From: RGDT01 sp046719305
Lineage (GTDB): Bacteria > Planctomycetota > Planctomycetia > Gemmatales > Gemmataceae
Assembly (NCBI GenBank): GCA_046719305.1
Contig: JBDNDE010000073.1
Coordinates: 1-16,563, forward strand
Direction: 5' to 3'
DNA: 16,563 nucleotides
This document shows positions 1-6,523 of this stretch, piece by piece (the stretch's first letter is position 1; every line of letters begins with the position of its first letter). The translations under genes and the position numbers were made by a program. Below the pieces are notes generated by a model. It saw only the letters and a program-made list of their open reading frames with translations. It was not told the origin of the DNA and did not search any database.

Positions 1-94
1 TGTCTCCAGCACTAAACACCCCTTTCTACTCTGCCTCCCGATGATCACTTGATCGATCGATTGTAACTTGACTGCACTTCTTTACGGATTTTCC

Positions 95-124
95 TTGACG
101 ATCGCGGCTGGAACCAGCTATTCT
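95..124 (+). promoter_or_regulatory. Candidate sigma-70-type promoter of the nucleotidyltransferase-like gene
   Basis: TTGACG at 95-100 matches the -35 consensus in 5 of 6 positions. TATTCT at 119-124 matches the -10 consensus in 4 of 6. The spacer is 18 bp. Transcription would start near 131, about 35 nt before the ATG at 166, and a strong ribosome-binding site (GGAGGG, 7 nt spacing) lies in between. Upstream at 52-61 is the 10-bp palindrome ATCGATCGAT, which could be an operator but may be chance. Confidence 0.45.
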
Positions 125-165
125 GCTTCTACTCCTACAAGCTGATTCGCCAGGAGGGCGTTCGC

Positions 166-1002
166 ATGAAAGGAATCCTGTTCGCTGGTCGCCATGCGAG
201 CCAACGACTGCCTCTGCTTTTCGACGAGGAGCCACCACCAAATCTTACTTCTGATCCCCAGTTGCTTGACTTTTCCCTGGCTGTCCTGATGCAAACCGGC
301 GTTCGTGAGATATGCCTCGTTGCACCAGTCGGACAACTACCGACCTTACGGGCCGAATATGGTCTTGGCGACCATTTGGGGCTAAGCCTGAGCTATCAAG
401 CGGATCACCCGGATCTCGCAGGACTTCTCACCTCCCTGAGCTCTTGGCTGTCCGACCACCCTGTCGCGGTGGTGCAGGGGGATTTTCTTCTGGCTGGCGA
501 GCACTTGGCAACGCAACTGCGCTTGGCCATCCCGCGGCACGGTGCCAGTACGTTGGCCTACCGGTTGCCTCAGCCAGCTGCGGAGGATCCCTTGGCATCA
601 ACCCGGCCGAGTGTCGCCTTGTGTGGTGTATCGATGTATGATGAGCGATTTACCGCCTTTGCCCAAGGGTTAGAGCCGGCCCCGGTGGTGAATTCGTTGC
701 TTGAACTCCAACGAATCTATCTGCGTCAGGGTAGTTTACAAGTAGTGATGCTTGATCCAAGCATTGTGTGCCTGGATTGTTCCGCTAGGGAATCACTACT
801 TGCGGCATCGTTATTTATACAGATGTGGGAGCGATCGACAGGCCGTAAACTTGCTTGTCTGGAAGAGATTGCCTTGCATAACGACATTATTGATCTAGAT
901 GCTTTTGATCAATTGCTTGATCGAGTGAACTGCCCGCATAAGCGAAGCTATCTGAAACGCATTCGCCGGCAGGAAAGCTCGTACCGGCGACGAGCGGCCT
1001 GA
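166..1002 (+). CDS. RmlA-like nucleotidyltransferase homologue, signature lost
   Basis: The 278-residue protein follows the fold order of glucose-1-phosphate thymidylyltransferase (RmlA), which makes dTDP-glucose for cell-surface sugars. Recognisable blocks are MKGILFAG (1-8), a VREI/GLSLSY region (46-77), QGDF (104-107) for the usual LGDN, GVSMYDE (154-160) for GxYFYD, and a long C-terminal stretch (180-250) with RIYLRQG, LDPSIVCLDCSA for GRGxAWLDTGT, ESLLAAS and CLEEIA. The two metal-binding aspartates seem kept (D106, D204), but the glycine-rich GGxGTRL loop is replaced by AGRHASQRL, and I see no EKP motif. It is therefore probably inactive or altered. The start is supported by GGAGGG 7 nt upstream. 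It stands alone, with no other dTDP-sugar genes nearby. Homology is fairly sure; activity is not. Confidence 0.75.
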   Translation: MKGILFAGRHASQRLPLLFDEEPPPNLTSDPQLLDFSLAVLMQTGVREICLVAPVGQLPTLRAEYGLGDHLGLSLSYQADHPDLAGLLTSLSSWLSDHPVAVVQGDFLLAGEHLATQLRLAIPRHGASTLAYRLPQPAAEDPLASTRPSVALCGVSMYDERFTAFAQGLEPAPVVNSLLELQRIYLRQGSLQVVMLDPSIVCLDCSARESLLAASLFIQMWERSTGRKLACLEEIALHNDIIDLDAFDQLLDRVNCPHKRSYLKRIRRQESSYRRRAA

Positions 1003-1019
1003 GAGAAGCAGCCTGAGAG

Positions 1020-1048
1020 CTAGCCCCCCTGGAGCTTAGCGGGGCTAG
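1020..1048. terminator. Hairpin between convergent genes, candidate bidirectional terminator
   Basis: CTAGCCCC (1020-1027) and GGGGCTAG (1041-1048) form a perfect 8-bp GC-rich stem with a 13-nt loop. It sits between the stop at 1002 of the plus-strand gene and the stop at 1051 of the minus-strand peptidase, where a shared terminator is expected. There is no T-run on either side, so it is not a classical intrinsic terminator. Confidence 0.45.
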
Positions 1049-1050
1049 AG

Positions 1051-2247
1051 CTACTGGATCACGGCACAGGCCAGGGCCATGCGGCAACCTTGCTCAAACT
1101 GCTCCAGATCGACCCATTCGTCAACAGTGTGAATGGCGTTCTGTCCAGCCCCGAAGGTCACTGCTGGGATGCCATGTTTGACCAGCCAGTTGGCATCCAG
1201 GCCGCCGTTGCTACTGCGAAGGTTGGGAGTCAGGCCGGCTAATTCCGCTGCTGCCTTAGCGCGAGCGATGACTGGGGCGTTGTCCTTGAGTTGAAACGGG
1301 TGATAGTCCAGTCGAGAGACAAACTTGAGCTTGGCCGTTTTGCCTTTGTCATCGGTGACCTGTTCGGCCGCACGAGCGAAGGCATCCTTATATGCTTTAA
1401 CAATCTCTTTGGTAAATTTGCTATCGTGACTGCGGGCCTCGCCGGTGATGCGTACGTAATCAGTCACCACGTTTGTGGCATCGCCCGCCTGCTTGCCGTT
1501 CGCGCCGCCAAACGAGCCAACGTTGGAAGTTCCCACCTTGCCCTCCCGCATGACCTTACCGAAATAACCCGCTTGCTTGACCTCGGCCAGGGCCAACGCC
1601 GCCACCAGCGTGGCACTAATTCCCTGTTCGGGATGTGCCCCAGCGTGGGAAGCTTTCCCGGTGATCTCCACTTCCCAGCGTTCGGCTCCCACCGCTGCGG
1701 TAATTAGGTCGCTGGGCAATCGGCCGTCGATGTTGAACCCCATGACGACGCCGCCCAGATCAGCTGGGTCAAGGTATCGGGCACCGAACAGACCGCTTTC
1801 CTCGCGGACCGTGAACAACAAGGTGAGTGGCGGGTGCGGTAGCCGGCGAGCCAGGAGCGTAGCCGCCAGTGTGACTAGAGCCGCTACGCCGGTGCGGTTG
1901 TCACCGCCCAAGGCAGTGCGTCCCTCAGGAACGATCTTGTTCTTCTTACGCACGGGGACGGCACCGGCACACAACGGCACGGTATCCAGATGGGTAGAAA
2001 ACAAGAGCGGATGGCCCTTGCGTGTACCGGGAAGCTGCACGATCAGGTTCCCCGTCTGCGTCGGTAAAGGGATCCTCTGGTTGGCTGTGTCGAAGCGAAT
2101 CGCCTGGCCGGGCACTCCCACCTCGATTAGTGCCTGCTTCACTTCGGTGGCAATGTTTTTTTCCTGCCCGGTTACGCCCTCCACGGCCAAGAACCGCATG
2201 AGACGGGCGATGGCTGCCTCAACATCCAAAGATAGATCAACCGACAT
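1051..2247 (-). CDS. M20-family metallopeptidase, tripeptidase (PepT/YqjE)-like
   Basis: This 398-residue di-zinc aminopeptidase probably removes N-terminal residues from short peptides in the cytoplasm; no signal peptide is seen. Metal and catalytic residues are all visible: STHLDT (H86, D88), GGDNRTG (D116), the catalytic pair REE (E149, E150), NIDG (D174) and a late IHTVDEW (H373). The inserted dimerisation domain lies at about 186-300 and carries GKASHAGAHPEQG. The SNGGLDANW stretch near the C-terminus is typical of the tripeptidase branch. I chose the ATG at 2247 because GAAGG lies 6 nt before it. A longer reading to 2319 would add 24 residues unlike the family. It follows the peroxiredoxin gene by 127 bp. 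Exact substrate is unknown. Confidence 0.88.
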   Translation of the reverse strand: MSVDLSLDVEAAIARLMRFLAVEGVTGQEKNIATEVKQALIEVGVPGQAIRFDTANQRIPLPTQTGNLIVQLPGTRKGHPLLFSTHLDTVPLCAGAVPVRKKNKIVPEGRTALGGDNRTGVAALVTLAATLLARRLPHPPLTLLFTVREESGLFGARYLDPADLGGVVMGFNIDGRLPSDLITAAVGAERWEVEITGKASHAGAHPEQGISATLVAALALAEVKQAGYFGKVMREGKVGTSNVGSFGGANGKQAGDATNVVTDYVRITGEARSHDSKFTKEIVKAYKDAFARAAEQVTDDKGKTAKLKFVSRLDYHPFQLKDNAPVIARAKAAAELAGLTPNLRSSNGGLDANWLVKHGIPAVTFGAGQNAIHTVDEWVDLEQFEQGCRMALACAVIQ

Positions 2248-2374
2248 GAGTAACCTTCTGTCTGTTCTGTATGGAGAACTTTTCCAAGAGGGGTTAAATG
2301 TGGTAACCGCAGGTCTCAAACGCGTTGCGTTAGCAAACGCAGATAAGCGTCTACGGCTACCAAGGGATGAATCC

Positions 2375-2908
2375 TCACTTCAAGGTTTTGACAAACTCCA
2401 GCACTTCTTGCGGATGTTTGGCCGGTGTCACCTTGGTGTAGATCTTCCGTAGGACGCCTTCTTTGTCGATCACAAAGGTATGGCGGGCCGGGTTGCCTTT
2501 GCCCGAGGAGGTTCCGTAGGCTTTGGACACCTTCATTTCGGTATCAGCCAGCAGAGGAAACGGCAGTTTGTGAGTGTCAGTAAACTTCTGCTGCAACTCG
2601 ACGGTGTCATGGCTCGCGCCGACGATCACTGTGTTGGCCTGGGCAAACTCCTTGGCCAAGTCACGAAAGCCGCACGATTCGATGGTACAGCCTTTGGTGA
2701 GGGCCTTAGGATAGAAGAACAACACCACGTGCTTGCCTTTCAGATCGGCTAAGGACAGGGTCTTGGCATCTTTTTTCCCCGGCAGCACCGAGCCGATGCT
2801 AGTGGCGGGGACCTCAAAGGCTGGGGCAGGTTTGCCCTCCTGCGGGGCAGCCAATCCAACGCCGGCCAGGAGACAGACGCTGGCCATCAGCATGCGGAAG
2901 CGAAGCAT
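2375..2908 (-). CDS. Exported BCP/PrxQ-type peroxiredoxin
   Basis: This 177-residue thiol peroxidase reduces hydrogen peroxide or alkyl peroxides. The thioredoxin-fold block VVLFFYPKALTKGCTIESC (61-79) holds the peroxidatic C74 and a second cysteine, C79, at the +5 position, the usual resolving partner in atypical two-Cys BCP proteins. R142 in ARHTFVID is the expected catalytic arginine. Residues 1-21 (MLRFRM then a hydrophobic core ending GLAA) look like a Sec signal peptide, so it should act outside the cytoplasm; cytosolic BCP lacks this. No lipobox is seen. AAGGAG lies 8 nt before the ATG. It is 70 bp downstream of the transglutaminase lipoprotein gene on the same strand, possibly co-transcribed. 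The family call is firm; localisation is inferred. Confidence 0.9.
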   Translation of the reverse strand: MLRFRMLMASVCLLAGVGLAAPQEGKPAPAFEVPATSIGSVLPGKKDAKTLSLADLKGKHVVLFFYPKALTKGCTIESCGFRDLAKEFAQANTVIVGASHDTVELQQKFTDTHKLPFPLLADTEMKVSKAYGTSSGKGNPARHTFVIDKEGVLRKIYTKVTPAKHPQEVLEFVKTLK

Positions 2909-2978
2909 AGAAAGATCTCCTTGTGGGACGAGGGTTCTCGATCATTGTCAGCCAACCGCTTCAGCTGGCAAGAGCTGC

Positions 2979-4481
2979 TCAGCGGACCTCGCTCACTTCG
3001 ATCTTCAACTTGCCCAACACGCCAGCAATCGGCAACAAGGGAGCCAGTGTCTGCGTGCCAGCCCAAGAATGATGAACCATTGTTAAATGAGTCGCTCCAA
3101 CGTATCCCTTCCCCTGGATAGCATCCAGAGCTAACCACCGGCCACCAACGTAGGCTTCGGTCCACATATGAAAGGCGAAGACTGGTCCCTTACCGGGTTC
3201 CTTGGTGTAGATGACCCCCAGGGCCGTTCGTGAGGGGATTCCCGAGGCCCGTAGCAACGCGGCCAGCAACAGAGCGTGTTGACGGCAGTCGCCGCGTAGG
3301 TCGCGAGCGATTTGCGAAGCGGGGGGAAAGCCGACCCCCGCGTCGAAGGTCATGCGGGTGTGAACGCCCTTTTCGAGTTTGAGCGCCATTTCATAAGGGC
3401 GCTTTTCCTCACCCAAGATGGCACGGGCCAGCGAGCGAACTCGCTCGTTATCGCTGTCGATGAAGCGGTTAGGTTCGCGGAATTCGGCAAACTCCTGGGT
3501 CTCGGGTGGTTGAGCGTCTCGATCACCTGGTCCGCGTACACTTTTGACCCACAACTCAAACGTCTTGCCCAACGGCAACTTGATCTCTTGCCGAGCATCC
3601 TGCACAAAAGGTACGTCGCCCTCGACCTCTGCGCGAATGCGATAGATCACATGCTGCGTCTCATACGGGTTGGGGATTTCCTTATTGATCGGGATCATGA
3701 TATTCATTCCCAGGTCCGGCAGTTGATCGCCCAGGATGGCTTCGCGGGTGGCGGCCTGCTTGGTGGTGGTGTATTGCGTCACGAGTCCCAACCCGGGAAA
3801 CTCAAATTGCTCGCGAACGACCAAGCCGGCTTCGTCGAGCCACACGGATTTGGGGGGTAGTTGCGTCTCTTTACCGCCGATCCATATCTTGTCCGAAAGG
3901 ATGTCTGCTCGCACCCGCTGCACCTTTTCCCGCTGCAGGTTGTCTCCAACCAACACCAACTGATCGACCTCTTCGGCCGGTTTGACGATCACTTTCAAAG
4001 TAAGGGGAATCTCAGCGGAAAGCTCAAAGGAGGAAAGCCGGAGCGTGTCACCTGGCTTGACCTTGTTGCGGACAAAGATCTGCTCTTGAGCATAAAGCCC
4101 CAGACAAGAGGGATCCCAGTCGATGCGACGCTCGGCTGCTCCGGTTTGGATGAGAAGTTTTTTGCCATCAACACGAGCGGTCATGGATGTTTGTTTGTCC
4201 TGGCCCAAAGATTGATTTAAGCCAAGCGTGACCACACTGCCATCGGCTCGTTCGGTGCAGGTTTGCTCAATCTCAATAGGCAAAACGCTGCCATAGCGTT
4301 TGACGGTCAGCCGCATCGACCGCTTGGTTGTGAAGAGTCCGGCCGATTCGGTCACTACGGTATGCGTGTGGCCGATGCGCATTCCTTGCAGATACATGGC
4401 CTGCCAAGTTTCGGAGACTACTTTCGATCCCGAACCACAGGCGGGCAATAAAACCAGTACCAGCAATACAGCAGAGCGCAT
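2979..4481 (-). CDS. Lipoprotein with C-terminal transglutaminase-like domain
   Basis: The protein has 500 residues. It begins with a lipoprotein signal, MRSAVLLVLVLLPAC, with lipobox LPAC and lipidated C15, followed by GSGSK. Residues about 20-330 form a mostly beta-type extracellular region I do not recognise. The C-terminal part is a transglutaminase/protease-like core with a complete triad: C399 in RGDCRQHA, H438 in AFHMWTEAYV and D453 in WLALDA. Bacterial members are usually cysteine peptidases or amidases rather than cross-linkers. Two ATGs lie in tandem (4484, 4481); GAGGAG is 7 nt from the second and 4 from the first, so I chose 4481. It is divergent from the zinc-ribbon gene, with its own promoter in the gap. 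Substrate unknown. Confidence 0.85.
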   Translation of the reverse strand: MRSAVLLVLVLLPACGSGSKVVSETWQAMYLQGMRIGHTHTVVTESAGLFTTKRSMRLTVKRYGSVLPIEIEQTCTERADGSVVTLGLNQSLGQDKQTSMTARVDGKKLLIQTGAAERRIDWDPSCLGLYAQEQIFVRNKVKPGDTLRLSSFELSAEIPLTLKVIVKPAEEVDQLVLVGDNLQREKVQRVRADILSDKIWIGGKETQLPPKSVWLDEAGLVVREQFEFPGLGLVTQYTTTKQAATREAILGDQLPDLGMNIMIPINKEIPNPYETQHVIYRIRAEVEGDVPFVQDARQEIKLPLGKTFELWVKSVRGPGDRDAQPPETQEFAEFREPNRFIDSDNERVRSLARAILGEEKRPYEMALKLEKGVHTRMTFDAGVGFPPASQIARDLRGDCRQHALLLAALLRASGIPSRTALGVIYTKEPGKGPVFAFHMWTEAYVGGRWLALDAIQGKGYVGATHLTMVHHSWAGTQTLAPLLPIAGVLGKLKIEVSEVR

Positions 4482-4514
4482 CATCGGACTCCTCAAGGCG
4501 GTGGAACTATCGGC

Positions 4515-4541
4515 ATTATAACGCTTCGGCTGGACTTGCAA
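4515..4541 (-). promoter_or_regulatory. Candidate promoter of the transglutaminase lipoprotein gene
   Basis: On the minus strand, TTGCAA (4536-4541; 4 of 6 to the -35 consensus) and a perfect TATAAT (4515-4520) are separated by 15 bp, slightly short. Transcription would begin near 4508, giving a leader of about 27 nt before the ATG at 4481 that includes GAGGAG. The intact -10 box is the strongest part of the case. Confidence 0.5.
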
Positions 4542-4562
4542 AGCAGAAGAGGAGGCGGCATA

Positions 4563-4796
4563 ATGTACGGAAGGCCAGTTATGGAGGGTTTTGGAATGGA
4601 TCACAACACCGTTGTTTGCACCCCCCTAACCGGGAAGGCCTCGATGGCATCCCCGGTTGGGTTTGGTTGTCCGGTTTGTTCAGGGCCGATGCTGCCCCAA
4701 CGTGGGCTGTGGGTGTGCCAACGCTGCGGCTTGCCGTTGTGCCTAGGTTGTGAAAGTGAGGTCGACTCCGAAGTGAATCGTTTCCAGGGCGATTAA
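4563..4796 (+). CDS. Small zinc-ribbon protein with three CxxC motifs
   Basis: The 77-residue protein carries six cysteines in three pairs: CPVC (36-39), CQRC (52-55) and CLGC (60-63). This looks like a zinc ribbon or a related zinc knuckle, possibly binding one or two zinc ions. The short GPMLPQRGLWVCQRCG stretch resembles zinc ribbons that sit alone as small regulators or scaffold proteins. The N-terminal 30 residues are unremarkable. GAGGAGG lies about 7 nt before this ATG, and an in-frame ATG at 4536 has no such signal. Its stop overlaps by 4 bp the stop of the convergent gene. It has no membrane segment. I do not recognise a named family, and the function is unknown. Confidence 0.75.
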   Translation: MYGRPVMEGFGMDHNTVVCTPLTGKASMASPVGFGCPVCSGPMLPQRGLWVCQRCGLPLCLGCESEVDSEVNRFQGD

Positions 4797-5272
4797 CGCA
4801 CGCCCAATAAGTCTAGCATCTCGCGTACTTGTGCCTCACCGACTCGGCTGAGCATTTCACGCAGCACGCGAATATCGTTGATGGTCGCATCTTGCTCGCC
4901 CTGCTTGAGCGATGGCTTGGCTGGCCGGTTGATTAGCGACTTGCTTGCCCCTGGCGACCGATCCCGTCGCCCGATGCCGGTCTTTCTTTGGCCCCGAGCA
5001 GAGGTTCCTTGCTCACGCAGCCAACTGGACTTATAGGTCGAGAGCAGTGAGGTTTTGAGCGTTTTGCCATAATGTTCGCGGATCCACTCCTGCATCTCCA
5101 ACGGCTTAGCCCCCGCACCAAGCGCGTTGATCGAGGCCTCAAACATTTCGCGTTTGTTGCCCGATTTCTTAGCCTTCTCAGGGGCTTTCGCGGGGGGGGC
5201 CTCCGTGCTGATCTCGTCGATCATAGTGGGTTCGTCGCTCATCTTTGTTGAACTCATCGGTTTCTTTGCCAT
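4793..5272 (-). CDS. Basic hypothetical protein with a possible HTH-like middle region
   Basis: Unrecognised, about 159 residues. The first third (roughly 1-40) is a low-complexity linker rich in K, P, A, E, T and S. The middle (about 41-85) is a predicted helical block, GNKREMFEASINALGAGAKP then LEMQEWIREHYGKTLKTSLL, ending in a W-L-R-E motif; the spacing resembles a winged-helix or HTH domain, so DNA binding is possible. Then comes a basic linker (RGQRKTGIGRRDR) and a C-terminal helix with an amphipathic look (VLREMLSRVGEAQVREML). The start is uncertain: the best promoter lies at 5304-5331, so transcription would begin near 5297 and the ATGs at 5281 or 5272 become the first usable ones. No clear Shine-Dalgarno is seen. 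Confidence 0.7.
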   Translation of the reverse strand: MAKKPMSSTKMSDEPTMIDEISTEAPPAKAPEKAKKSGNKREMFEASINALGAGAKPLEMQEWIREHYGKTLKTSLLSTYKSSWLREQGTSARGQRKTGIGRRDRSPGASKSLINRPAKPSLKQGEQDATINDIRVLREMLSRVGEAQVREMLDLLGVR

Positions 5273-5303
5273 TTTTCTCATCTCACAGGGAATGAATTCT
5301 CTC

Positions 5304-5331
5304 ATCTTATCTGGCAAAAAATTGCTTTCAA
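5304..5331 (-). promoter_or_regulatory. Candidate promoter of the basic HTH-like gene
   Basis: On the minus strand TTGAAA (5326-5331, 5 of 6 to the -35 box), a 16-bp spacer and TAAGAT (5304-5309, 4 of 6 to the -10 box). The predicted start of transcription near 5297 falls just before the ATGs at 5281 and 5272, which is why upstream ATGs at 5305 and 5353 were not chosen. Confidence 0.45.
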
Positions 5332-5446
5332 CGCCCGATTCAGCCCAGAGCAATTATTTCTTCCCTGCCGTTTGGGTTGCTTCGATCTTATTGTGAGTTA
5401 TGGTTGTGCAGGCTGAGTTTTCCCCCTCGACCTCAGCCCTTCGCTG

Positions 5447-5472
5447 TGGAGTATTTCCTATGGAGTATTTCC
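5447..5472 (+). repeat. Tandem duplication of the ribosome-binding region
   Basis: TGGAGTATTTCC occurs at 5447-5458 and again at 5461-5472, a perfect 12-nt match with a period of 14 nt. Each copy carries a GGAG and each is followed closely by an ATG: the first by the ATG at 5460, the second by the kinase start at 5473. The two ATGs are in different frames. Confidence 0.9.
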
Positions 5473-5534
5473 ATGATCCTCGAACCCGGCCTCGAACCGA
5501 TCCCAGGATACACTCTCAGTCAGCCGCTCGGTAG
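5460..5534 (+). other. Possible out-of-frame mini-ORF overlapping the kinase start
   Basis: An ATG at 5460, 8 nt after the GGAG of the first repeat copy, opens a 24-codon reading frame that ends at TAG 5532-5534. It runs out of frame through the first 20 codons of the kinase gene. Its product would be arginine- and proline-rich (MEYFHDPRTRPRTD...). It may compete with the kinase start for ribosomes or be an accident of the duplication. There is no evidence of a functional peptide. Confidence 0.3.
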
Positions 5535-6381
5535 TGGAGCCTTCAGCGATGTATGGGAAGCGGTCACTAGAGAACGCGGCGAAGTGGCGCTGAAGTTTCT
5601 TGATTGCCGGACACGATCCGCCTCCATGGTAGCCAGTGAAATTCGTGTTCTGCGAAGCCTTGCCGCCCAAGAGCATCCCCACATCATCAAATTGCTTGGC
5701 GTCCATACCTGGGGCCGCTATGTGATCTTGTGTATGGAGCGAGCCGATCGCAATCTCGAAGATCTTCGCTTGCTGTACCGTTCACGCGATGGGGCCGAGG
5801 TTCCCCGCTGCCATGCTCTGGAACTGCTCGATCAAGCGGCCAAAGCTCTGGATTTTATCGCCAATCTCAAGCTCTCCGGGTTGACCGGCTCGCGTGGCAT
5901 GCAACATTGCGATATTAAGCCCACCAATCTGCTGCTGTGCGGCAATACGCTCAAGGTGGCCGATTTTGGCCTGTGTGCCGGTAGCGGCTGGCAGACCCAT
6001 TCCGGAGGGTGGCGTGGGACGCTACCTTTCGCGGCCCCGGAGTTATACAAGGGATCGCCGACGTTAGGGACGGATCAATACGCGTTGGCAGTGACCTATT
6101 GTTGGCTGGTGATGGGCGAGAGCAGCTTTTTCCCTTTGGCGAATCACCGTCCTGGCGATTGCCCGATTGATTTGACTAAGATGCGCGCGGAGGAATGCCA
6201 CATCCTGTCGCGGGCGTTGCATGTCTATCCTTCGTCTCGCTATCCGTCCTGTCAGGCCTTTGTTGATGCTCTGCGACTGTGTCACACAAAAGTGACCAAC
6301 GGCGTTCGGCCCTCGCCACCTCGTTCCTCGGGCATGATTCGCCGCAGTTCCCTACTGCGTGCTCTGCAAAAGACCCCCTGA
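5473..6381 (+). CDS. Cytoplasmic Hanks-type Ser/Thr protein kinase
   Basis: The 302-residue protein has a kinase domain over nearly its whole length, about 10-285. Key parts are the glycine-rich loop LGSGAFSDVWEA (G20, G22; the third glycine is S25), ATP-anchoring K41 in VALKFL, helix-C E56, catalytic-loop HCDIKPTN (D147, N152), DFG (164-166) and an APE-type motif (188-190). D201 in TDQYALAVTY is the usual structural aspartate. The arginine of HRD is cysteine (C146), making it a non-RD kinase, often less dependent on activation-loop phosphorylation. There is no transmembrane segment or sensor domain, unlike PknB types. The start at 5473 is chosen because GGAG lies 7 nt before it and the domain begins soon after. 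It precedes RNase III on the same strand. Substrates unknown. Confidence 0.9.
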   Translation: MILEPGLEPIPGYTLSQPLGSGAFSDVWEAVTRERGEVALKFLDCRTRSASMVASEIRVLRSLAAQEHPHIIKLLGVHTWGRYVILCMERADRNLEDLRLLYRSRDGAEVPRCHALELLDQAAKALDFIANLKLSGLTGSRGMQHCDIKPTNLLLCGNTLKVADFGLCAGSGWQTHSGGWRGTLPFAAPELYKGSPTLGTDQYALAVTYCWLVMGESSFFPLANHRPGDCPIDLTKMRAEECHILSRALHVYPSSRYPSCQAFVDALRLCHTKVTNGVRPSPPRSSGMIRRSSLLRALQKTP

Positions 6382-6452
6382 TCGATCCTGGGGTTTTCGT
6401 GGTGCGTCTGGAGTTCCTTCGCCGCTGTTAGCTATTTCAGTTCCGTGCCTGG

Positions 6453-6481
6453 TTGACAAGCGACCGTCGGACGTGTTAACG
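6453..6481 (+). promoter_or_regulatory. Weak candidate promoter before RNase III
   Basis: A perfect TTGACA (6453-6458) is followed after 17 bp by TTAACG (6476-6481), a poor -10 box. The -10 area is part of a small inverted repeat, GACGT (6470-6474) and ACGTC (6479-6483), which could be an operator. The predicted transcript would start near 6488, 36 nt before the RNase III ATG. Confidence 0.3.
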
Positions 6482-6523
6482 TCTTTTATTGTGCCTCGTC
6501 CGACCAACCTTACCTTCCTAACC

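Noticed and set aside
1..165. tRNA or other structured RNA in the left edge
   Set aside because: Only a short palindrome (52-61) and a promoter-like pair were found; no cloverleaf or known RNA motif.
2326..2341. 6-bp hairpin TGCGTT/AACGCA between the peroxiredoxin and M20 genes
   Set aside because: Short stem with no T-run; too weak to call a terminator.
1577..2452. Long plus-strand open frame (291 codons) antisense to the M20 peptidase
   Set aside because: It mirrors a gene with all catalytic residues in place, has no recognisable motif, and shows the arginine/proline-rich composition typical of antisense frames in GC-rich DNA.
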